From NCBI GenBank assembly GCA_004020645.1, contig SAQL01000017.1, positions 1-64,000 on the forward strand: 64,000 bases of DNA, in the 5' to 3' direction. The DNA is from Mesorhizobium sp. (GTDB lineage: Bacteria; Pseudomonadota; Alphaproteobacteria; Rhizobiales; Rhizobiaceae). A model generated the notes under the pieces. The model made no database searches. It saw only the letters and a list, made by a program, of their open reading frames with translations, and was not told where the DNA came from. Below are positions 45,996 through 55,209 of the stretch, in pieces (position 1 is the stretch's first letter; every line of letters starts with the position of its first letter). The position numbers and the translations under genes are program-made.

Positions 45996-46221
45996 ACGAG
46001 GCATTTTTGCCGCCCGGCGGTCGGAGCCGGTATTTTCCCCAATAGCGTATTCGGTACGGCGGGTCAGTCAAGCGGGAAAGTGAGAGCGGGAAGCGACCGC
46101 GTTGCGTCTGGTTGCGCGAGGTGCCTCGCCGAGAATTCGTCCTGTCCGGAAATGGCATGTCCCGGCGCAGGTTACATGTGCGTGCGTTGTATACCTTCGA
46201 TTGGCGGAAACGCCTATCGCT

Positions 46222-46406
46222 TCGTCATCCTGGGGCGGAGCAAGGAGCGAAGCGACGCGGCGCAGACCCCAGGATCCATGCCGTGACTTCAGAGCGCTGA
46301 TGCGGTGCAGAATTCTGCTCCGCTGCACTCTTCGGCTAAGGTTACGGCATGGATCCCAGGGTCTCCGCGACGGAGCTTCGCTCCTGCTTCGCCCTGGGAT
46401 GACGAA
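46222..46406. repeat. Inverted pair of a dispersed ~65-base element
   Basis: The left copy (46222-46287) starts TCGTCATCCTGGGGCG and ends GGATCCATGCCGTGAC. The right copy (46341-46406) is its near-complement, from GTTACGGCATGGATCC to CCCTGGGATGACGA. This is typical of Rhizobiales intergenic palindromes and different from families A and B. The rest of 45996-46497 is leader and spacer without a gene. Confidence 0.85.
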
Positions 46407-46497
46407 GTAGAGGAAGGCCGCCAACCCGGCCCATCGTCGCGCCGAGCCCGACGATGCTGTTGTAAAAAGGGGATCGCCGTTCAGGCATGATACTTCT

Positions 46498-48210
46498 TCA
46501 CCAATTTGGTTTGGACTGGTCATCCAACACAGCCCCGAACATGTCCTTGGCCTGTTCGGCCGTATAGTACCCCAGCCTGACATCCCTCAGCACCAGTTCC
46601 GGGTCGCGCGCCAGGGGATCACCATAGCCGCCGCCGCCCGGGGTGCCGACGCGTACGCGGTCGCCGGCCTTCAGCGCGATGTCCTGTTCCTTGGAGAGGT
46701 GTGGCGGCACATGTTCCTTGCCGTCGCGGAACACGGTCACCGTATTGACTGCGCCGTCCTTGCCGCCGAGCGCGCCTTGCGGGCCGAAACGGCCATGATC
46801 CATGACGAAGGAGGCGCGGGCGTCCCCGCGCAGGATCTCGACCTCATAGGCAAGCCCAAAACCGCCGCGATGCTTGCCGGCGCCGGCCGAGCCCTCGCGC
46901 AGCGCATAGTGGCGATAGAGCACCGGAAACGCCTGCTCCATGATCTCGACCGGCGGCGATTTGGAAATGCCGATGGTCGAGCAGCCGTTGGTCAGACCGT
47001 CGTGACCGGCATTGCCGCCATAGCCGCCGCCCGAAATCTGGTACATGACGTAGTCGCGGCCGCGGACCGGGTCGTTGCCGCCGAGCGCGAAATTGCCGCT
47101 GGAGCCGGCCGGAGCCGCCGTCACCTTGTCCGGCAGCGCCTGCACCATCGCCGCGAACACCGCCTCGGCGATGCGCTGCGACACCTCGGCGGCGCAGCCC
47201 GATACCGGGCGGGGATATTTTGCGTCGAGGAAAGTGCCTTCCGGCCGCTTGACGATCAGCGGCTCGAAGGCGCCGGCGCTGATCGGCACGTCCGGGAAAA
47301 TGTGGCGCATGGCGAGGTAGACCGAGGACAAGGTCGTCGCCAGCACGCTGTTCATCGGACCGGCGCAGGGCTTTGACGAGCCTGAAAAATCGAAGCTGAG
47401 CGTGTCGCCCTGCTTCTCCACCGCAAGCGCAATGGTCAGCGGCTCGTTCACCACCCCGTCGGAATCGACGAAGGCTTTTGAGCGATAGATGCCATCGGGA
47501 ATGGCCGAAATGTTGGCGCGCATCTGCTCGGCGGCGCGGCGGCGCAATTCGGCGATCGCCTCGACAACCGTTTCATCTCCGTAACGATCCAGGATTCCAT
47601 TGAGCCGATCCTGGCCGATCAACAGTGCCGCCGCCTGCGCGCGAATGTCGCCGATGCGCTGGTCGGCAACCCTGATGTTCGAGCAGATGATGGCGTAGAT
47701 CTCGCGGTCGAGCACGCCCTGCTTGAACAGTTTCACCGGCGGCAGCCGCAGGCCCTCCTGCTCGACCGCCGTCGCCGAGGCGGAAAAGCCGCCCGGCACC
47801 GAGCCGCCGATATCGGGCCAGTGGCCGGTGTTCGACAGCCAGCAGAAAATCTTGCCGTCGCGGTAGACCGGCATGGCGAAGCGCACGTCCATCAGATGGG
47901 TGCCGCCGAGATAGGGATCGTTGACGATGTAGATATCGCCGGGCTCGGGCGGCAGGCAGCGTCCGTCGGCGATCATCTCGATCACCGTTTTGGTCGAATA
48001 CTGCATGACACCGACGAACACCGGGAGGCCCTGGCTGCCTTGCGCGATCAGGGAACCATCGACGGCCGAATAAATGCCGTCGGAGCGGTCGTTGGCCTCG
48101 GCGATAACAGGCGAGAAGGCGGCGCGCGAGAAGGTCAGGTCCATCTCGTCGCAGACCTGCTGCAGCGCCGCCTGGATGACCGAAAGCGTGATCGTGTCGA
48201 GCTTTGCCAT
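46498..48210 (-). CDS. Hydantoinase B/oxoprolinase family protein (HyuB)
   Basis: A 570-residue protein of the HyuB family: NDPYLGGTHLMDV, the later AGSSGNFALGGNDP and the glycine-rich ending GTPGGGGYGDPLARDP. With HyuA it forms ATP-dependent N-methylhydantoinase, acetophenone carboxylase or 5-oxoprolinase complexes. The start at 48210 follows the hyuA stop by one base, so the two are coupled. The substrate class (cyclic amide) fits the neighbouring carbamoylase and acetamidase genes. Confidence 0.94.
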   Translation of the reverse strand: MAKLDTITLSVIQAALQQVCDEMDLTFSRAAFSPVIAEANDRSDGIYSAVDGSLIAQGSQGLPVFVGVMQYSTKTVIEMIADGRCLPPEPGDIYIVNDPYLGGTHLMDVRFAMPVYRDGKIFCWLSNTGHWPDIGGSVPGGFSASATAVEQEGLRLPPVKLFKQGVLDREIYAIICSNIRVADQRIGDIRAQAAALLIGQDRLNGILDRYGDETVVEAIAELRRRAAEQMRANISAIPDGIYRSKAFVDSDGVVNEPLTIALAVEKQGDTLSFDFSGSSKPCAGPMNSVLATTLSSVYLAMRHIFPDVPISAGAFEPLIVKRPEGTFLDAKYPRPVSGCAAEVSQRIAEAVFAAMVQALPDKVTAAPAGSSGNFALGGNDPVRGRDYVMYQISGGGYGGNAGHDGLTNGCSTIGISKSPPVEIMEQAFPVLYRHYALREGSAGAGKHRGGFGLAYEVEILRGDARASFVMDHGRFGPQGALGGKDGAVNTVTVFRDGKEHVPPHLSKEQDIALKAGDRVRVGTPGGGGYGDPLARDPELVLRDVRLGYYTAEQAKDMFGAVLDDQSKPNW

Positions 48211-48211
48211 C

Positions 48212-50296
48212 TCAGGCCTCACCGATGTCGATGATGATGTTGCCGTCGGTGTCCGAGCGCGCCCGGTCGCCGGGCTCGAGCACGGTGGTGGCGTCCATCT
48301 GCTCGAGGATCGCCGGCCCCTCGATGACGGCGTCGAGCGGCAGCTTTTCCCTGACGTAGACCGGCGTATCGTGCCAGCGCCCGCCATACCAGACCGGCCG
48401 GATTTCGCGGCGCGCCTCGTCGAGCGTTTTGGTGCGCCCTGCCGGGTCGATCAATCGCGAAAGGTCGATCGCCGGCCTGACGCCGGTCACCGAGGTGTTA
48501 AGGTTGACCAGATTGGCGCGGATTTCCGGCAGCTCGACCTTGAAGCGGGCGAAATAGGCCTTTTCGAACAGCTGCTGCAGTACCTCGCGCGTCACCGCGG
48601 ACGACGGCAGCGGCACGTTGATGATATGCGTCTGGCCGACGAACTGCATGTCGGCGGAATGGGTGACGCGGATTGTCTCCGGCTTCACCGCTTCCTTGCC
48701 GATCAGCTCTTCGCCTTCGTTTCGGTGCCGTTCCAATACTTGGTGAAGCTGGGTTTCATCAAGACTGGCTACCGGTTGATTGACGGTGTTGACGAAATCG
48801 TGCCTGAGATCGGCGACGACGCAGCCGAGCGCATTGGTGATGCCCGGCCGCGCCGGCACCAGCACTTTTGGCAGGCCGAGCTCGCGCGCCAAGGCTGTCG
48901 CATGCAGCGGCCCGGCGCCGCCGAAGGCGAACAGCGCGAAATCACGCGGGTCGTGGCCGCGCGATACCGAGACCATGCGGATAGCGCCGGCCATTTTCAT
49001 GTTGCCGAGCCGCAGCACCGCTCCCGCCGCCTCGACACCGGACAGGCCAGTGGGTCGGCCGATCCTGTCCTCGAATATGCCGGTGACGTGTTCGACGGTA
49101 ACCGGATTTTCGACCGCAAGCAGCTTCTTCGGCGCCAGCCTGCCGAGCACCAGATTGGCATCGGTGATGGTCGGCTCGCTGCCGCCGCGTCCATAGCAGA
49201 TCGGGCCGGGATTGGCGCCGGCGCTTTCCGGGCCGATCTGGATCAGACCTGCCGCATCGACGCGGGCGATCGAGCCGCCGCCGGCGCCGACCGTATGCAC
49301 CGCCACCATCGGCACGTGGATCGGCATCGCATATTCGATCTCGATCTCGTTCGACACCGCCGGTTCGGCGTTGCGGATCAGCGCCACGTCGGTCGAGGTG
49401 CCGCCCATGTCGTAGGTGACCAGGTTTTCGAAGCCGGCGCGTTTTCCCGTATAGGCGGCGGCGATGACCCCGGAGGCCGGGCCGGACATGACGGTCTTGG
49501 CCGATTCACGGGTGACAAAGCGGGCCGAGATCATGCCGCCATTGCCGTTCATGATCAGGAAGTCGCGGGCGTAGCCTTTTGACCCCAATTCCCTGCGCAG
49601 CCGTTCGACATAGCGCTCGAGGATCGGCTGCACCGAGGCATTGACCGAAGCGGTGACGCCGCGCTCGAATTCGCGTGCTTCCGACAGCAGCGCATGGCCC
49701 GTCGTGATGTAGCTGTTCGGCCAAAGCGCGGCGGCGATCTCGGCGGCGCGCCGTTCATGCGCCGGATTGGCGTAGGAATGCAGGAAATGGATGACGAGCG
49801 ATTCGCAGCCGGCCTCGATCAATTGTGAAACCGCCGCGCGCATCTCGGCTTCGTCGAGATGGATGCGCACCGCGCCCGAGGCCTCGACCCGCTCCGACAC
49901 TTCAAGCCGCAGATTGCGCGGAATGATCGGGACGAAGCTCCCCGTCATGCCATAGGCCTGCGGCCGCGTTCGCCGGCCAAGCTCGATGACGTCGCGAAAG
50001 CCGCGCGTGGTGATCATGCCGGTTTTGGCCAGCCGGCGTTCGAGCACTGCGTTGGTGGTGGTGGTCGTGCCGTGCACGATGAGGTCGATGCCGTCGATGG
50101 GAAAACCGGTGGCGTCGAGCGCCGAAACGACCCCAAAAGCCTGGTTGTCGACAGTGGTCGGGGTCTTGGCGATATGAACCCGGCCGCCATCACGGCCATC
50201 GATCAGCAGCAGGTCGGTAAAGGTTCCGCCGACATCGATGCCGGCGACGACGCTGCCCAGGGAATCCAGCGTCTGCGCCGAAAAATTCTCTTCCAT
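48212..50296 (-). CDS. Hydantoinase A/oxoprolinase family protein (HyuA)
   Basis: A 694-residue ATP-binding partner of HyuB. The N-terminal actin-like phosphate loop is VAGIDVGGTFTDLLLID and a second motif is YDMGGTSTDVALI, as in HyuA and the N-terminal half of 5-oxoprolinase. It is the first gene of a two-gene operon, reading away from the ferredoxin reductase gene. The ribosome site is weak (GGG about 10 bases upstream). Which of hydantoin, N-methylhydantoin or 5-oxoproline is the substrate cannot be settled. Confidence 0.94.
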   Translation of the reverse strand: MEENFSAQTLDSLGSVVAGIDVGGTFTDLLLIDGRDGGRVHIAKTPTTVDNQAFGVVSALDATGFPIDGIDLIVHGTTTTTNAVLERRLAKTGMITTRGFRDVIELGRRTRPQAYGMTGSFVPIIPRNLRLEVSERVEASGAVRIHLDEAEMRAAVSQLIEAGCESLVIHFLHSYANPAHERRAAEIAAALWPNSYITTGHALLSEAREFERGVTASVNASVQPILERYVERLRRELGSKGYARDFLIMNGNGGMISARFVTRESAKTVMSGPASGVIAAAYTGKRAGFENLVTYDMGGTSTDVALIRNAEPAVSNEIEIEYAMPIHVPMVAVHTVGAGGGSIARVDAAGLIQIGPESAGANPGPICYGRGGSEPTITDANLVLGRLAPKKLLAVENPVTVEHVTGIFEDRIGRPTGLSGVEAAGAVLRLGNMKMAGAIRMVSVSRGHDPRDFALFAFGGAGPLHATALARELGLPKVLVPARPGITNALGCVVADLRHDFVNTVNQPVASLDETQLHQVLERHRNEGEELIGKEAVKPETIRVTHSADMQFVGQTHIINVPLPSSAVTREVLQQLFEKAYFARFKVELPEIRANLVNLNTSVTGVRPAIDLSRLIDPAGRTKTLDEARREIRPVWYGGRWHDTPVYVREKLPLDAVIEGPAILEQMDATTVLEPGDRARSDTDGNIIIDIGEA

Positions 50297-50378
50297 TGTC
50301 GAAACCCGAAATGTCAGGACTACAGATATGTCTCAGTTTGGAAAGGTGTTTCACGCTGGCGTCTTGACGCAAATATCA

Positions 50379-50390
50379 TTTGTATACTAA
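50379..50390. promoter_or_regulatory. Candidate GntR-type operator
   Basis: TTTGTATACTAA is symmetric at 10 of 12 positions around GTATAC, the style bound by GntR-family regulators. It lies in the divergent hyuA/fpr control region (50297-50516), with a CTTGAC element at 50363-50368. No gntR gene is in view. Confidence 0.35.
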
Positions 50391-50516
50391 TAAATTCGGG
50401 ACACAAGAGCTTACCGCTTCGCAGTGTGCAAACGGCACGCCGGAACCTGATCGGTTCGGGCGCGCAGGAGAAGGTTTGGCGTCAGCGCCCTCGGGTTGGC
50501 CAGAAGGTTAGGTTTG

Positions 50517-51344
50517 ATGAACACCATATCAACGCTCAACACCGCCGGCGCCCGGCCGCTGCAGTTCCCAATTCCGGCCAATGTCTATGCCGAAACCGTC
50601 GTCTCGGTGAAGCACTATACCGACCGGCTGTTTTCGTTTCGCATCACCCGGCCGCAATCGCTGCGCTTCCGCTCCGGCGAGTTCGTCATGATCGGCCTGC
50701 CCAACGCCGAGAAGCCGGTGTTCCGCGCCTATTCGATCGCCAGCCCTGCCTGGGACGACGAGCTGGAATTCTTCTCGATCAAGGTGCCGGACGGCCCACT
50801 GACCTCGCAGCTGCAGAAAATCGAGATCGGCGACACCGTCATCATGCGGCAGAAGTCGACCGGCACGCTGGTGGTCGACGCGCTGACCCCGGCCAAGCGC
50901 CTGTTCATGATCTCGACCGGCACCGGCATCGCGCCCTTCGCCAGCCTGCTGCGCGACCCTGATACCTACGAGAAGTTCGAGCAGGTCGTCCTGACCCACA
51001 CCTGCCGCGACAATGCCGAACTCACCTACGGCCAGGAGCTGGTTGCAGAGCTGGAGAACGATCCGCTGATCGGCGAACTGACCGGCGGCCGCGTCACGCT
51101 CTACAATTCGACGACGCGCGAAACCTCCGGGCGCATGGGCCGCATCACAGCGCTGATCGGCTCCGGAAAATTCTATACCGATCTCGACATCGACAAGCTC
51201 GACCCCGAGACCGACCGCATCATGATCTGCGGCTCGATGCATATGCTCAGGGACGTCAAGGAGCTGGCAGAAGGCCTCGGCTTCCAGGAAGGTTCGCTGC
51301 ATCATCCGGCAAGCTTCGTCGTCGAGCGCGCCTTCGTCGGCTGA
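50517..51344 (+). CDS. fpr: Ferredoxin--NADP+ reductase
   Basis: A 275-residue FAD enzyme passing electrons between NADPH and ferredoxin or flavodoxin. FAD binding is at FRAYSIASPAWDDELEF. The NADP site includes MISTGTGIAPFASLLRDPDTYEKF, and the C-terminus ends VVERAFVG, as in Azotobacter/Rhodobacter-type Fpr. The ATG at 50517 is chosen since upstream codons lack homology. In rhizobia this type is linked to oxidative stress and nitrogen metabolism. It is followed by stacked hairpins that probably end its transcript. Confidence 0.95.
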   Translation: MNTISTLNTAGARPLQFPIPANVYAETVVSVKHYTDRLFSFRITRPQSLRFRSGEFVMIGLPNAEKPVFRAYSIASPAWDDELEFFSIKVPDGPLTSQLQKIEIGDTVIMRQKSTGTLVVDALTPAKRLFMISTGTGIAPFASLLRDPDTYEKFEQVVLTHTCRDNAELTYGQELVAELENDPLIGELTGGRVTLYNSTTRETSGRMGRITALIGSGKFYTDLDIDKLDPETDRIMICGSMHMLRDVKELAEGLGFQEGSLHHPASFVVERAFVG

Positions 51345-51375
51345 GACGCAGTCCAGCGTTCGCTGCATTCAGACT

Positions 51376-51422
51376 CTGATTTTGACCATGCGGTCAAAAT
51401 CAGCTGCTTTCGCAGGCTTTTT
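51376..51422 (+). terminator. Double hairpin after fpr
   Basis: A perfect 12-base stem, CTGATTTTGACC/GGTCAAAATCAG, with an ATGC loop (51376-51403) is followed by a small CTGC-TTTC-GCAG hairpin and a T-run. It is probably the fpr terminator; the first stem could also be an operator. Confidence 0.65.
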
Positions 51423-51445
51423 CCGCTATGACCGCCTGAAGGACT

Positions 51446-51464
51446 CGTGAAGCGCTGCTTCACG
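51446..51464. repeat. Short hairpin upstream of deoC
   Basis: CGTGAAGC and GCTTCACG pair around a GCT loop, 41 bases before the deoC ATG. It may be a regulator site or a 5' leader hairpin. Confidence 0.45.
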
Positions 51465-51504
51465 GGCTATCTTCGGCATAAGTCGTCGAACGAAAGGGCA
51501 GGAG

Positions 51505-52569
51505 ATGAGCAGCACAATCCGCGAAGCCGATCTTAGTGCCGACAGATTGGGACCTTCCAAAATCACGCCGCTGCCGGCGCGCTCCGCCGCCAATGCGCCG
51601 ACGCCGCAAGCGCACGTCATTGCCCGCAATCCCGGCATGAAGCTCGATCTCGGCTTCATGGAATCGATGCGCAGCGTCAACCGCTCGGCGCTGGAACGGC
51701 GTGTCGCCAGCCTGACCAAGCGGCGCTCGATCAAGGCCGACAACCAGGCCGCCTGGCTGCTGCGCGCCGTCGCCTGCATGGACCTGACGACGCTGAACTC
51801 GAACGACACCGAGGAGCGCGTCCGCCGGCTCTGCGCCAAGGCGGTCAACCCGTTCCGCCGCGACATCGTCGAAGGCCTCGGCATTACAGGTGAAAAGATC
51901 CGCCCGGCGGCGGTCTGCGTCTATCATCCCTTCGTCGCCACCGCCGTCGATGCGCTGCGCGGCACCGGCATCCATGTCGCCGCCGTATCCACCGCCTTCC
52001 CGCATGGCCTCACCCCGCTTTCGACGCGTCTGCAGGAGATCGAAGCCTCGGTCAGCGACGGCGCCGACGAGATCGACGTCGTCATTCCGCGCGGCCTGGT
52101 TTTCGGAGCGAAATGGCAGGAACTCTATAACGAGATCGTCTCGATGCGCGCCGCCTGCGGCGAGGCGCATCTCAAGGTCATTCTCGGCACCGGCGAGCTC
52201 GCCACGCTGCGCAACGTCATGCTCGCCTCGATGGTGGCGATGATGGCGGGCGCCGACTTCATCAAGACCTCGACCGGCAAGGAAAGCGTCAACGCGACGC
52301 TGCCGGTCGGGCTTGCCATGGTGCGGGCGATCCGCGCCTATTTCGAGGAGACCGGCTATCTCATCGGCTTCAAGCCGGCCGGCGGCATTTCCACGGCAAA
52401 GGCTTCGCTCGACTGGCTGGTGCTGATGAAGGAAGAGCTGGGACGGCGGTGGTTGGAGCCGGACCTGTTCCGCTTCGGTGCGTCGAGCCTTTTGACCGAC
52501 ATCGAGCGCCAGCTCGAACACCATCTGACCGGCCACTATTCGGCCAATCATCGCCACGCGATGGCGTAG
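51505..52569 (+). CDS. deoC: Deoxyribose-phosphate aldolase
   Basis: Cleaves 2-deoxyribose 5-phosphate to glyceraldehyde 3-phosphate and acetaldehyde. The 354-residue protein is the longer DeoC form. The Schiff-base lysine is in ADFIKTSTGKES and the second active lysine in IGFKPAGGIST; VAAVSTAFPHG and DEIDVVIPRG are core strands. GGAG directly precedes the ATG. The ALDH16-type dehydrogenase 245 bases downstream could oxidise the acetaldehyde formed; a palindromic repeat lies between them. Confidence 0.96.
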   Translation: MSSTIREADLSADRLGPSKITPLPARSAANAPTPQAHVIARNPGMKLDLGFMESMRSVNRSALERRVASLTKRRSIKADNQAAWLLRAVACMDLTTLNSNDTEERVRRLCAKAVNPFRRDIVEGLGITGEKIRPAAVCVYHPFVATAVDALRGTGIHVAAVSTAFPHGLTPLSTRLQEIEASVSDGADEIDVVIPRGLVFGAKWQELYNEIVSMRAACGEAHLKVILGTGELATLRNVMLASMVAMMAGADFIKTSTGKESVNATLPVGLAMVRAIRAYFEETGYLIGFKPAGGISTAKASLDWLVLMKEELGRRWLEPDLFRFGASSLLTDIERQLEHHLTGHYSANHRHAMA

Positions 52570-52600
52570 CGGGTGAAGGTCTTGAACGTGGAGTTCCGTG

Positions 52601-52776
52601 GCGCCCCCCTCTGTCCTGCCGGACATCTCCCCCACGAGGGGGGAGATTGGCTGTTTCGCCGACAGCGCCTCTTTTTTCAAGGTTGGCCATTGGCGGAATC
52701 AAAGACGAAGGCCGATCTCCCCCCTTGTGGGGGAGATGCCAAGTTGTGGCAAAGAGGGCAGGACAGAGGGGGGCGC
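52601..52776. repeat. Palindromic intergenic repeat, family B, copy 1 (inside deoC-ALDH unit)
   Basis: Outer arms GCGCCCCCCTCTGTCCTGCC (52601-52620) and their complement (52757-52776), with inner ATCTCCCCC/GGGGGAGAT elements. It is the same family as 58589 and related to 61677. It separates two genes that look co-transcribed. Confidence 0.88.
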
Positions 52777-52814
52777 GACGGAACGCCCACCCAGACGACT
52801 ATCGGGAGCGCCCC

Positions 52815-55187
52815 ATGAACATTCTCGAACGCTATCATGCCATGGACTACGGCCCGGCGCCGGAGGCCCGCAATGAGGCCGATGCCTGGCTTGCCGCGCG
52901 CGATTTCGGCAAAGCGCTGTTCATCGGCGGTGACTGGAAGCCGGCCGGCGGCGGCAAGACCTTCGACACCAGCGATCCGTCTTCGGGAAAATTGCTGGCC
53001 AAGGTCTCGGATGCCGGTGCTGCCGATATCGATGCGGCAGTTTCGGCCGCGACAAAAGCGCTGCCGAGATGGAGCGCCAGCAGCGGCTACAGCCGAGCCA
53101 AAGTGCTCTACGCTATCGGCCGCGCCATGCAACGCCACCAGCGGCTGTTCACGGTGCTGGAATCGATCGACAACGGCAAGCCGATCCGCGAAAGCCGCGA
53201 CATCGACGTGCCACTGGCCATCCGTCATTTCATCCACCATGCCGGCTGGGCGCAGGCGCTGGACAAGGATTTCCCTGATCAGAAGGGCGTCGGCGTCGTC
53301 GGCCAGATCATCCCGTGGAACTTCCCGCTTTTGATGCTGGCCTGGAAGATCGCGCCGGCGCTGGCCGCCGGCTGCACCGTGGTGCTCAAGCCGGCCGAAT
53401 TCACGCCGCTCACCGCCATCCTGTTCGCCGAGATCTGCGAACGATCAGGCGTGCCGAAGGGTGTCGTCAACATCGTCCAGGGCGGGCCGGAGGCGGGTGC
53501 GGCCATCGTCAACCATCCCGGCGTCCAGAAGATCGCCTTCACCGGCTCGTCCGAGGTCGGCAAGATCATCCGAAAGGCGACCGCCGGGTCGGGCAAGAAA
53601 CTGTCGCTGGAACTTGGCGGCAAGTCGGCCTTCGTCGTCTTCGAGGACGCCGATCTCGACAGCGCCGTCGAGGGTCTGGTCGACGGCATCTGGTTCAACC
53701 AGGGCCAGGTCTGCTGCGCCGGCTCGCGCCTTTTGGCGCAGGAAGGCGTCGCCGAAGCCTTCATCGCCAAGGTCAAGACGCGGATGAGCCGGTTGCGCGT
53801 CGGCAGCCCGCTCGACAAGAACACCGATATCGGGCCGCTGGTCGACCTGACCCAGCTCGATCGCGTCAGGGGCCTGGTCGCCGCAGGCGCAAAGCAGGGC
53901 GCCGTCTGCTGGCAGCCTGATGTGGCGCTGCCGGCTTCCGGCTATTATCACCTGCCGACGCTGGCGACAGGCGTTTCGCCGGCCAACATCCTTGCGCAAG
54001 AGGAGGTGTTCGGGCCGGTGCTGGCGACCATGACCTTCCGCAACACCGAGGAAGCGATCGAGCTCGCCAACAACACGCGCTACGGGCTGGCCGCTTCGGT
54101 GTGGAGCGAGAACGTCAACCTCGCCCTGCACGTCGCGCCGCAATTGAAGGCCGGCGTCGTCTGGGTCAACGGCACCAACATGTTCGACGCCGCCTGCGGC
54201 TTCGGCGGCTATCGCGAAAGCGGTTTTGGCCGCGAAGGCGGGCGCGAGGGCATGTTCGAATATCTCTCGGCAAAACTGCCGCTCGGCCCGGCCATCAAAC
54301 CGGCAGTGGCTGCTGCCCAGTCGGTCGAGCGGGCGGAAGGCGACGCCATCGATCGCACGGCAAAGCTGTTCATCGGCGGCAAGCAGGTCAGGCCGGACGG
54401 CAATTATTCGATTGCCGTCGCCACCGCCAAGGGCAAGCTTGCCGGCGAGGTTGGTCTCGGCAGCCGCAAGGATATCCGCGATGCCGTCGCTGCTGCACGT
54501 GCCTGCAAGGGCTGGCCGGAGGCGACCACCTACAACCGCAGCCAGGTGCTCTACTATCTGGCCGAGAACCTGTCCGGCCGCGCGGGCGAATTTGCCGCCC
54601 GCCTCACAGAGCTGACCGGCGCAACCGCCAAGGCGGCGCGCGAAGAGGTCGAGCTGTCGATCGAGCGGCTGTTCCTCTATGCCGGCCTGGCCGACAAGTT
54701 CGAGGGCCGTGCCCACCAGCCGCCGGCCCGCGCCGTCACGTTGGCACTGCATGAGCCGGTCGGCGTCGTCGGCATTATGGCGCCCGACAATGCGCCCCTG
54801 CTCGGCCTGATCTCGCTGGTGGCGCCGGCGCTCGCCATGGGCAACACAGTGGTCGCGGTGCCTTCGGAAAAATATCCGCTGCTCGCCACCGATCTCTATC
54901 AGGTCATCGAATATTCCGACGTTCCGGCCGGGGCCATCAACATCGTCACCGGCCGCACCGCTGAACTCGCCGGCGTGCTGGCCAAGCACGACGATGTCGA
55001 CGGGCTCTGGGTGTTCGCCGATGCCGAGACCTGCGCCAAGGCCGAGGCCGACTCTGTCGGCAATCTCAAGCGCGTCTGGACCGGCAACGGCCGCAGCCTC
55101 GACTGGGCGTCGACCGAGGCCGCCGGCGATGCCTTCTTGCGCCGTGCCGTCGAGGTCAAGAACGTCTGGGTGCCCTACGGCGACTGA
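52815..55187 (+). CDS. ALDH16-type tandem aldehyde dehydrogenase
   Basis: A 790-residue protein with two aldehyde dehydrogenase domains. The first (about 1-500) is complete: IIPWNFPLLMLAWK, Glu266 in LELGGK and Cys300 in NQGQVCCAGSR. The second (about 515-790) keeps the NAD fold (VGIMAPDNAPLLGLISLVAPAL) but has no catalytic-cysteine motif and is shorter. This is the layout of the ALDH16 family. The ATG at 52815 follows GGAG. Position after deoC suggests oxidation of acetaldehyde or another sugar-derived aldehyde. Confidence 0.92.
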   Translation: MNILERYHAMDYGPAPEARNEADAWLAARDFGKALFIGGDWKPAGGGKTFDTSDPSSGKLLAKVSDAGAADIDAAVSAATKALPRWSASSGYSRAKVLYAIGRAMQRHQRLFTVLESIDNGKPIRESRDIDVPLAIRHFIHHAGWAQALDKDFPDQKGVGVVGQIIPWNFPLLMLAWKIAPALAAGCTVVLKPAEFTPLTAILFAEICERSGVPKGVVNIVQGGPEAGAAIVNHPGVQKIAFTGSSEVGKIIRKATAGSGKKLSLELGGKSAFVVFEDADLDSAVEGLVDGIWFNQGQVCCAGSRLLAQEGVAEAFIAKVKTRMSRLRVGSPLDKNTDIGPLVDLTQLDRVRGLVAAGAKQGAVCWQPDVALPASGYYHLPTLATGVSPANILAQEEVFGPVLATMTFRNTEEAIELANNTRYGLAASVWSENVNLALHVAPQLKAGVVWVNGTNMFDAACGFGGYRESGFGREGGREGMFEYLSAKLPLGPAIKPAVAAAQSVERAEGDAIDRTAKLFIGGKQVRPDGNYSIAVATAKGKLAGEVGLGSRKDIRDAVAAARACKGWPEATTYNRSQVLYYLAENLSGRAGEFAARLTELTGATAKAAREEVELSIERLFLYAGLADKFEGRAHQPPARAVTLALHEPVGVVGIMAPDNAPLLGLISLVAPALAMGNTVVAVPSEKYPLLATDLYQVIEYSDVPAGAINIVTGRTAELAGVLAKHDDVDGLWVFADAETCAKAEADSVGNLKRVWTGNGRSLDWASTEAAGDAFLRRAVEVKNVWVPYGD

Positions 55188-55209
55188 GCCCGTGTGTAGA
55201 TTTGCAATT

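Noticed and set aside
53445..54989. 514-codon open frame antisense to the ALDH16 gene
   Set aside because: Shadow frame produced by high third-position GC in the real gene.
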